Source: Coix lacryma-jobi var. lacryma-jobi (taxonomy: Eukaryota; Streptophyta; Magnoliopsida; Poales; Poaceae). Taken from it: 64,000 bases of DNA. Location: positions 84,913,845 through 84,977,844 of the forward strand of contig CM019831.1 of assembly GCA_009763385.1 (NCBI GenBank), given 5' to 3'. The notes beneath the pieces were generated by a model. That model did no database searches, was not told the DNA's origin, and worked only from the letters and a program-made list of their open reading frames with translations. Positions 56,424 to 64,000 of the stretch are shown in pieces (position 1 is the stretch's first letter; each line of letters begins with the position of its first letter). Made by a program: the position numbers and the translations under genes.

Positions 56424-57960
56424 TGTTGACTCTTGCTAACGTCGTCACTAGGAGTAGACTATGGAATCTATCCCCGGCAACGGCGCCAGAAAGGTTTGTT
56501 GGTACTTCTTAATGTAAGAAGTATAACTAACTATTCGTATGACTATTGGTAGGTTCCGCAAGCGCACAGAATAAGTCTATTGTAGCACTTCACCCGGGAG
56601 TAACCGAGTATCGTATTTATTTCCACAGGGAAGCTACTATGGCAGAACTAACACTAGGACCGCTATGAACAACTAGTGATTCTAGCAGGGTTGATCGAAA
56701 TGTATGAATGGGGGTTGGTTTCTACTACTACTAAAAAGAAAGAAAGACTAACTACTACTAACTAAATCGGCGGGTCTGGCCGATGAACAGATTAATGTTT
56801 TCCTACACACTTACGATCACAACTAACTTAGCAATAAAGGTTTTATCTAGTTCTTCGAACCGTACACACCCTCTGGACTATTTACCTCAGACGTGCACAA
56901 CGAGGTTTATGATTTAAGAACTAACCCAACTACGTGGTGGAATTCAAGGCTCCCAGGGCTGTCACCACCTGTTTGCTACCACAGCTATCCGGGGGGCTAG
57001 CCACAAACTAAGGTATAACTAGTCTAAGCACCGCGCTTACACTAATATATACTACTCTAATCTTGCGTCCAAAACTAGAGCACTGATTACTCAGCGAAGA
57101 ACCCAAATAAACTAAATACTAAGTTATCTATGATCGAAAGCACTCAACAAGAACAATAAGTAAAGAACTTAAAGTAAATGCTGAAAGTAGAAGAACACTA
57201 AGATAAATGAAGAAGACTTGGAATTATACCAGAGACTTGGAAGATCCTCTATTACAACTCCAGCTCTTCTCTTCTTCACTCTCGCTCTCACTCTAAGTCT
57301 CTCAACTAGAGTGTTCCTTCACCAGAGCTTCGCTTACAAGAGAGTGGGACTAATGAGGTGAGGTCTGAGTACAAATGAGCTCGGGGGGTCCTATTTATAG
57401 CCTAAGGGACCTAGGGGGTACTTATGGACCTAGGGTTAGGTCAGGGGGGTGAGTGTGGTGGCGGGCGCCAGCCCTAGGTGGCGGCCGCCACCCCCTGGCC
57501 TTGGATCCACCGCCTCTTCTTCAACGGCATCCAGGAGCTCCAAGCGGTGGTTCCAAGGTCGGTTTGTCCAATAACCGTCACATGGGCAATTAGGCCATGA
57601 TCCATGTGACATGCTTCTTAGCCCTTGGATGAACCGAAGTGAGCAATGGCTGCAAATGAGTGTGGTGCTCCCCTGGATCAGTGACGTGGCAGGGGGGAGT
57701 TTGGGCCTCCCCCCTGGCGGCCGCCAGTAGGGTGGCGGGCGCCACCCCACCTTGGCCCAAAGTGAGCCCAGGTGAGTGTGCTGCTCCTGGTGGGTTTTGG
57801 TCATTTTGCTCAAAAACCCTGCAATTTCCTACATTCAAATAAAACTCAAGGACAAGTGGAAATCGTTAGTTTATAAAAGGTTTTTGGTTGATTTTAGGCC
57901 TTGTGTTGTGTTATATGACCTTGTTGATGCTAAGAATATGACACTTAGTGAGCGTCAACA
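56424..57960 (-). repeat. 3' LTR of element H
   Basis: It ends GCGTCAACA at 57960 next to the purine tract. Near its other edge a perfect 18-base match to the tRNA-Asp primer site occurs at 56471-56488, followed by TTTGTTGGTAC at 56496, the same join as at the LTR edges of C and D. Candidate TATA at 57392-57400. GGCGCC palindromes are at about 57460-57492 and 57716-57747. Confidence 0.78.
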
Positions 57961-57974
57961 AGCTCCCCCAAGCT
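57961..57974 (-). other. Polypurine tract of element H
   Basis: AGCTTGGGGGAGCT on the minus strand, directly before the LTR start TGTTGACGC and identical to the tract in C and D. Confidence 0.88.
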
Positions 57975-59246
57975 TACCTCTTGCTCGTCCTCGAGCAAGC
58001 ATGGACTTGAAATAATCTTGGAAACTCTGTGTTTTTGTTGTGTATGCCCATATTATTTTCATCACCATGGAATTGGTAGCCTTCCCTGCACTCAAGATTA
58101 GAACAAAAGACCAGCAAGAAAGAAGGTTTGTCTTTCCCTTGCCTATTTTGCTAATCAAGATATGTGGAGTTTTTGCAAGTTTTGTTCAAAAGAAAGCATG
58201 CTTAGTAACTTCTGTGGCTCACTCGATCACTCATATTTGTATGTGGAAATGGAAGAATTATCCTCTCACTAAGACTTTTGTGGGGTTTAATGGGTAGGAT
58301 AAAAGTGAGCATGCAATGCTAGCATAATTTTGCAAGTTAGACAAATGGAGCAAAGGAGCAACAAGTCATAGGTTCAGACCAGGAATGTGCAAGTGTGTGG
58401 TATTTATTGTGGCTACTACTTTCATGGCACTTCTCCTTTCTATCTCATTTGTGGGATCATGGCTATGAATGAGAGCATTTGCTCTTTTGGATATTCTCTT
58501 CTTTCTAGAGCACTTGCTCTTTTGAATTTTCTTTCTAGAGCACTTGCTCTTTTGAATATTCTTTTCTTTCTAGAGCACTTGCTTTTTTTTTGAATATTAT
58601 AGCCATGTCCCTGAGATTTCATTATGGAGCATGATATTTTGCCATGAGTATTCCTAACAATGAATGGAAATAAAGGCATGTTGTGTGCGTATTCTCAGTG
58701 TAAGAATAGCACTATATAGGTGGGTGCAAGTGAATTCCTTGGTCTAAAATATGACAAGTTTCTCTACCATGACTATCAACAAAAGTCTAACTAGCTCAAC
58801 ACTAACATGCAGCAAGTGGAAGCTCCTACTCTAAGAGTAAAAATTATTTGGCTTTGGTAGGACTTTCTTTGCCACAGAAGTACTTAGAGCAAGTTTTTAA
58901 ATTTTTCAAAATAATTACTCCACAAACTTGACTTGCTCAAGTCAAAGTAGAAACTTACTTCCCCTTTACTTAGTCTAATGCTCATGTCTCAAGTTTAGTT
59001 CTAGCATACGTTCTCCCATGATAACTCTAATGCATGGCATACATTTTTATTTAGAAAGACTTACGATGAGAGCGTTTCATTTATTGCTATTTATTTATTA
59101 TTATTATTATTTTTTAACTGCAAATTAACTAAGATAAAACTCAAATTTAAATTACTGAAATAAAAATAAAACTGACAGAAATAAAGACGGTAGTGATACT
59201 TACCTTGACGGGGGTCCTCCCCCAAGCTGGCTTTTGGCGTGGTGGG
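57975..59246 (-). other. Non-coding 3' region of element H, with short tandem repeat
   Basis: No gene is seen. A repeat CTTTCTAGAGCACTTGCTCT with an AT-rich spacer occurs three times at 58501-58590 (units about 30-37 bp), with a weaker fourth at 58473-58500. A low-complexity ATT run is at 59088-59115. Confidence 0.65.
58473..58599. repeat. Short tandem repeat in H, three to four units
   Basis: AGAGCACTTGCTCTTTTGAAT recurs with small changes; the core AGAGCAnTTGCTCT is an inverted repeat. Confidence 0.8.
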
Positions 59247-60952
59247 TTACATCCATCCTTGACGACGGTACATGTCGTCCCAGTTCTGCTGGTTCTGCTG
59301 CAGGAGAGAAGAAATATTACCCAGTTCTCCACCAGTTTCCTGGCGGAATTCCTGGAAATTTTGGTTCAAGTTGTTCAAGTCCTGACGGATTTCAGCAGTA
59401 TCCATGGTGAGTCCATTCATTTGGTGCTGAAGATATCCCATATCGCGCATCCACTCGTCCTGATGAAAGGACGAATGGCGAGCGGCCTGTGGCGAGATTC
59501 CCCTATGGAAGAACTCATCACCACGGCCAGTGTACCGGGTGGATCCTCCCAAGGAATGGGATGAACTCCCCAACTGGGATGAGTGAAAGGACGCCTCCTG
59601 GCCGTATTCCCACCGCGGATGTTGCGGTTGTTGCCAATTGACCCTCCTGCTTGGTGCGAGCCAGGGGGTGTCAAATGACCATAGTGTGCTGCTCCTTCAT
59701 ACTGCCCTGCATGGAAAGGGTCAAACTCCTGTGCCGCTGCTGCGGCTCTTGCGGCCTCTTCTGCTGCACGGGTCTGCGCTCGCGTCCTCCTCCTGGGAAC
59801 CTGCATGATGTTCTCTCGGCCAACCTGCGGTTTTCTCTGCCTCGGTTTCCAGGGCCAAAAGTAACGTTGGTGCATTCACCAACCAAAGTGACATGTCAGG
59901 AAGAGCGATTTTATTCACATAATCTTGGTAGATCATGTGAATCTCACCGGTCTCCTGGTTCTCACGCAAGAGGTGTCCTTGCGAGAAGTGCTCCATGGTC
60001 AAAAGGTCTCGGTCACTAGGAATGTAGGAGTATATAGCGGTGTTCAGCAGACCCATGTTAAAAGCCAGTCTAGTTATCCATGATGTCATTTCAATATTTC
60101 CAGTGCGTTGATTAAATTTAGACCAGTAGTCGCCATGGCCTTGGCGGCGGGTGATACTTTTATGTGGTTACTAGAGCATAAAGCAGCAGCATTTCAGGCT
60201 TTTTAATTGGTCTTAAGTCAGGTCTTGGAAAAGTGTGATACTAATATATTGTGGAAAAACCTGAGCGTGGGGTTGTGGATATTACTTGTACGGGGCAAGC
60301 CTGGGTCTCTGTTCCCAGCAATGCTTTTCCAAATCATTTCTATTGAACCCGTAAGCAGATTCCAGTTTAGCAAGCATGAATCATCAAATTTAATGCTTGC
60401 TGAACTGCCCCACGAAAGAGTTCTTCATTAAAAAGCCGAATGTTATGTGAGTAGCAGAATTGCATGTAGCTAGAAATTCCATTGTGAGGGGAAGGATTCC
60501 CTCCTCATTAACCATCCATGCATCTTCCCATCCCAAGGTTCGAGAAATATAGAGAAACTCACTGTCCATACCAGTGCGACTTAGCAAGTCGCGTCGATGT
60601 GGCGGGTGTGAACGAACTCCCTCTCACTGAGGATGTTCCGGGCCTGCCGTTCCCGATCACTCTGCCAGATGATATCATTGACGGAGTTCAGGATGCGGAT
60701 GGTCGGTCCAGCCTGGTGTGGAACGGAGAGTCCGATCCACCGACATTTCGTTGGTGGATGGAGTACCCGCCCGGCGCTCTCCTCATCACTCCCAGCAAAG
60801 CGAATGTGGGTGTTTGCTCTCGACGAACTTCCCTCACCCTTACTCTTCTTCTTCTTGCCGGTGAAGAAGTTCTTGAGAGGGCCCATGACTTCCTTGCTAG
60901 TGCTCAAGGATGGCTGTTTTTTGTGTTTTGAGTGAGTTGTGAGAACTTGCAT
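59247..60952 (-). pseudogene. Third ORF of element H (ATHILA / plant-transposon-protein type), broken
   Basis: In sense order the frames at 60952-60581, 60587-60390, about 60380-60100, 60089-59721 and 59875-59247 form one decayed gene. The start could be ATG 60952 or, if the TATA box at 60966-60974 is used, ATG 60886. The N-terminus is Lys-rich (FFTGKKKKSKGEG). The middle part (REFVHTRHID, SEFLYISRTLGW, LTMEFLATC) resembles the conserved domain of proteins encoded downstream of pol in Athila-type elements. The C-terminal part has an Ala/Arg-rich segment and a Gln/Asn-rich coiled-coil stretch (TAEIRQDLNNLNQNFQEFRQ). Function of this family is unknown. Family match is from memory of motifs and is moderately sure. 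Confidence 0.65.
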
Positions 60953-60965
60953 GGGGTGTGGGTAG

Positions 60966-61026
60966 TATTTATAGGCTGAGGATGGAAGGGGGAGGCTGAG
61001 CCCCTCCACCTGGCGGGCGCCACCCC
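60966..61026 (-). promoter_or_regulatory. Candidate internal promoter in front of the third ORF of H
   Basis: On the minus strand CTATAAATA at 60974-60966 follows a TGGCGCCCGCCA palindrome at about 61013-61026. The LTRs of C, D and H show the same pairing of GGCGCC palindrome and CTATAAATA box. A start site about 30 bases downstream would give a short A/C-rich leader before ATG 60886. This arrangement suggests a separate transcript for the third ORF. Confidence 0.5.
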
Positions 61027-61768
61027 ACCTTGCCAAATTGTCTGCAACCGACACATGAGGTTTCCCTTGTAATGTCCACTGAAATTCCAAGTGGGGAATA
61101 AAGTGGTAGGTTCGGTTGCAAAGTGAAAGAGTGTAACCTCTCTAAATGGGGCAATGGGCTGAAAATTTCAACAGACAACTTCCTTCATCCTGTCATACTT
61201 AGTACCAAGGATGGTGTGAGAAACTTACTCTGGGAGCAGTTTTTGTACCGAAATGTGGAATAGAGGTGGCGGGCACCAGAAAAAATGGCGGGCGCCACCC
61301 TCCTTGGCTGAATTTCACTCCAACTCACCCCTCCTTTCACCTAGTTGTGCTCCTTGTACACTCTCCATCGCATGTGCACCAGAATTTTTTGGGTGGAGAT
61401 GTGTCCAAAAGGTGGAGTGAAGAGGGGGAGACATGGGAGACATGGCGAGTGAGTGATTGCATTGAAATGAGCAAAGTCATGGGTATCCCTTGGTGTTATT
61501 TGGGTCTAAGAGGTAGGTGTAATAGTCTAGAGATTGGCTAGTGCTCCCTAGTGCACTCTAGGGTGGCTGGCGCCAGCATGGGGTGGCGGGCGCCACCCCT
61601 ATGGCTGCCCTAAGCCCCCTAGGAGCCACCTAATCACTCTACTAAACATCTATTTTGCAAGAAAATTAATTTGCTTAAGTAAAAACAAAAATTTAAATGG
61701 GGGATAAAGACTTACCTTAGCCTAACTTACCTTGGTTAGCCGCTTTGGATTCCCGATTAGTGTCGCCT
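61027..61768 (-). other. Spacer between protease and third ORF of H
   Basis: No pol domain is present where RT, RNase H and integrase would be expected. The stretch contains further GGCGGGCGCCACC palindromes at about 61267-61299 and 61568-61600. It looks more like regulatory or LTR-derived sequence than decayed coding sequence. Confidence 0.6.
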
Positions 61769-62624
61769 TCACTGTGGTTGTGGTGGAATGTCGGCACCGA
61801 CGAACTTTGATGATGGGTGTTTTTCCGGTCGCGGTGTGAACTCGAATTTCTCCTCCTTTCCACTGATGTGGAGCTGAATTTCTCCAGCTCCTACATCAAT
61901 GGTGGCTTTTGCAGTGCTCCAAAATGGCCGTCCCAAGATCAATGGCGTCCGGTAGTCGGGATTAATATCCAGAACCACGAAATCCACCGGGACAAAGAGA
62001 TTCCGGATTTTCACTGGAATATTCATCTGCTTTTCCCGCGGGATTATCGGAGCGATTGATCGGCTAGCTGCAGACACATAGAAGTAGGGGACAAGGTATG
62101 ATGATTTAATTTATCATATATACCTTGGGCATGACGCTGACGCTTGCTTCCCAGATCACAGAGTGCATGCTCGAAGTGCTGCTCTCCAATTGAACAAGCG
62201 ATCGTTGGGTTTCTGGGTCCTTCTTCTTTTCTGGGAGTTGGTTTAAATGACCGCACTGCAATCTTTGGTCAATTTAACACATCCCTACTTGGAATTGGTT
62301 TCTTCTTATTGAGCATGTCTCTCAAATATTTTGCATAAGTTGGAACCTGCATAGCGTCAATAAATGGCACATGTATATATAATTTTTGAATTACCTCGAC
62401 GAATTCTTGAATTGGTCGTCTTCCATCGGATTTCTGTTTCGATCTAGAAAAGGTAATACATGTGTATCATAGAATTTATGAGGAACAGTTCGTACCTTGG
62501 ATGAAGGTTCAGCTAGGGTCTCCTCTTCTTCGTCTTCTTCAACATTAACAATATTTTTCTTTATAGCAGCATTACTACTAGGAACTAAATTAGGATGAGG
62601 TGGATCATGAGTGGGATTTACCAC
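61769..62624 (-). pseudogene. Protease and linker of element H, broken
   Basis: The linker (acidic run VEEDEEEE, 62624-62391) is followed in other frames by the protease active-site region (ALCDLGS, near 62153-62176) and the C-terminal half (VPVDFVVLDIN, PLILGRPFWSTAKATIDVG, 62000-61890). At least two frame changes separate these parts. The catalytic aspartate is present. The domain is like that of C and D and places H in the same broad Athila-like group. Confidence 0.78.
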
Positions 62625-62958
62625 CTCTCGTGGTTACAGCTTTTAATTCCTCATAGCATTTAATTTGAGATTTAATGTTATCTACTTTTTGCTCTAATCT
62701 CTTATTAAAGTTAATTTGTTCCTTAAATGCTTTAGAAAAATCTTTTAGTTTTAGCATAAATTCCTTCTAACATTTTATCATGTTCAATTAATTTATTATT
62801 ATGCTATTATTAATTCTACCTTGATTAGAAACTAATTTTCCAATAGGAGAATTAAATACGGAGGTTTGAGGCATACCTTTATTATTCCATTGTTGGATCA
62901 TTGGAATTGGAGGTTCTCCGTAGCCACCATTATTAAGAAGGGATTTTGCATCTCTTTC

Positions 62959-63957
62959 TTAATTTCTTCTTGGCCCTTCACTTGACGAGGCGGCTCTTTG
63001 CTTGGCGTAGTACTCCTTCGCAGCACGATCTCTCTTCTCATTTATTCTTTGCTCAAGCAATTTTACCAAAGTTTGCAGGGTGATAGAATTAACTTGCTTA
63101 ATTTCAGACATACCTCTAGCACGTTTTGCTGTCCATCCTTGATTTGCCACCATTGTCTCGATCATTTTGGTTGCCTTCTCTATGGTGAGAGAGAGGTATG
63201 CACCTCCGACGGCAGCATCAATGTGTTGTCGAGATTCTTGCTGGAGTCCATGGTAGAAGCTCTGGATCAAGTACCAGTCTTGCATACCAAGGTGGGGACA
63301 GTCTTCAACATACTCTTGTAGTCTCTCCCAAGCTTCAGTGATTGTTTCTTCATCTCCCTGCCCAAAGTTGGAAATCTTGCTACGGAAAAGAATAGTCCGA
63401 CTTATCGGGCAGAACATGTTGAGGAATTGATCCGCGCATCTCAACCATGTCAGCAGGTGGCCAGAGTTGAAGAGGAACCACTGCTTCACTTTTTCCACTA
63501 ATGAAAATGGAAAAAGATGAAGTCTAATGCCATCCTGCGAAACTCCCTGCATAGAAATTGTACTACATATCTCCAGGAAATTCCGGAGGTGAGCATTGGC
63601 ATCCTCTGAAGGTTTGCCATCAAATGCAATAGCTTGAGTCATTCGTATTAAGTGAGGTTTAAGCTCAAAATCTACATTACTAGTAGAAGGTAACACTAGA
63701 AAGTGTGCAAGAGTAGGCATGGAATACTCAGAGAGTGTTTTGGTCGACGTCGATGTTGATGACGATGTCGGCGTTGGTGTTGATCGATCGGTGGAGCAAC
63801 TTGGTTCGTCAGTCACTTTTGACTGGGATTCTTGTCTCGACGAACTCCTCTCATGAAGCTCCAGGTTCTTCCTCAGAGGAGTGAGATTAGCTCTCGCTCT
63901 CCTAAGAATGGCCTCAGGATCTTCTTGATAGTCGCTCGGAAGATTGAATCCGGCCAT
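62959..63957 (-). CDS. gag of element H
   Basis: I choose ATG 63957 (MAGFNLPSDYQ); the frame extends a few codons upstream only through non-ATG starts. The 332-residue product has a Ser/Thr-rich N-terminal segment and a gag core (IRMTQAIAFDGKPSEDANAH, RLHLFPFSLVEKVKQWF, AWERLQEYVEDCPHLGMQDW, LIQSFYHGL) closely parallel to the gag cores of C and D. It ends in a charged tail. No zinc knuckle is seen before the stop at 62959; a purely gag-core protein or a decayed C-terminus are both possible. From 62958 to 62625 the frame is broken. Confidence 0.8.
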   Translation of the reverse strand: MAGFNLPSDYQEDPEAILRRARANLTPLRKNLELHERSSSRQESQSKVTDEPSCSTDRSTPTPTSSSTSTSTKTLSEYSMPTLAHFLVLPSTSNVDFELKPHLIRMTQAIAFDGKPSEDANAHLRNFLEICSTISMQGVSQDGIRLHLFPFSLVEKVKQWFLFNSGHLLTWLRCADQFLNMFCPISRTILFRSKISNFGQGDEETITEAWERLQEYVEDCPHLGMQDWYLIQSFYHGLQQESRQHIDAAVGGAYLSLTIEKATKMIETMVANQGWTAKRARGMSEIKQVNSITLQTLVKLLEQRINEKRDRAAKEYYAKQRAASSSEGPRRN

Positions 63958-64000
63958 GACTACTTGAACGATCACAAACAATGAACAATATATATACCCA

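Larger units (their letters stand above)
56424..64000 (-). mobile_element. Element H: larger Athila-like element with third ORF, runs off the window
   Basis: On the minus strand H has (from the right edge) gag, a linker, a decayed protease, a spacer, a third ORF of ATHILA type, a non-coding tail, a purine tract and the 3' LTR (56424-57960). The 5' LTR and primer site lie outside the window. No RT or integrase lies between protease and ORF3, so the element is probably non-autonomous or deleted. It inserted in the right LTR of D. The LTR start at 56424 is my preferred reading (TGTTGAC...GTCAACA inverted ends); an alternative start at 56497 cannot be excluded. Confidence 0.78.

Noticed and set aside
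56497..57960. H LTR starting at TGTTGGTAC (56497)
   Set aside because: Possible, since the primer-site match lies just outside. I prefer 56424 because the ends TGTTGAC and GTCAACA are perfect inverted repeats and the homologous module is inside the LTR in C. Not fully excluded.
1..64000. Ordinary host gene, rRNA or tRNA gene, or envelope-like gene
   Set aside because: No exon-like series, RNA gene or convincing envelope ORF was recognised outside the retrotransposon features listed.

Overview
The window is intergenic heterochromatin-like DNA from a grass (Poaceae, probably a panicoid such as the sorghum, sugarcane or maize group). I found no ordinary host gene. Nearly every base belongs to nested LTR retrotransposons of Ty3/gypsy and Ty1/copia types. 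The grass assignment is an inference from the nesting, the GC-rich LTR promoters and the element types (Tekay-like chromovirus with LTRs above 4 kb, Tat-like, Athila-like and SIRE-like elements). Species is not determined.

Layout. (1) 1-23107: element A, a plus-strand Tekay/Del-type chromovirus with LTRs of about 4.3 kb. It has the 3' part of its 5' LTR (1-1774), a tRNA-Met primer site, an uninterrupted extra ORF upstream of gag (1939-3162), frameshifted gag-pol (3432-8110) and a 3' LTR (8136-12045 plus 21921-23107). (2) 12043-21920: element B, minus-strand Tat-type gypsy with gag, protease and RT but no recognisable integrase, sitting inside A's 3' LTR. (3) 23108-25393: remnant I, with a gag-only reading frame. 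(4) 25394 to at least 50725: element F, a plus-strand SIRE-like copia element whose 5' LTR and gag are split by three insertions. These are C (25404-32996, target duplication GCATC), E (36026-50212) and D (from 50726). (5) E is a minus-strand copia element that carries a complete 4.5 kb solo LTR, G (40746-45244, target duplication ACTGA). (6) D's right LTR is cut by H (56424 to beyond 64000).

C, D and H are minus-strand Athila-like elements with a tRNA-Asp primer site (visible in C and D). They encode gag and a retroviral-type protease but no reverse transcriptase or integrase in the sequence visible, so they are probably non-autonomous. H additionally has a third ORF of the ATHILA/plant-transposon-protein type. 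In front of it lies a TATA box and palindrome block that resembles the LTR promoters.

Most interesting points: C, D and H LTRs contain tandem modules of about 70 bp that each end in a primer-binding-site-like sequence; H may have an internal promoter for its extra ORF; element A keeps an open 407-codon accessory ORF while its gag-pol is broken about seven times; and B is bordered by a repeat of about 765 bp that is too long to be a target-site duplication and coincides with a deletion-rich, possibly misassembled stretch. Several coding breaks are single-base indels, so part of the decay may be sequencing error.
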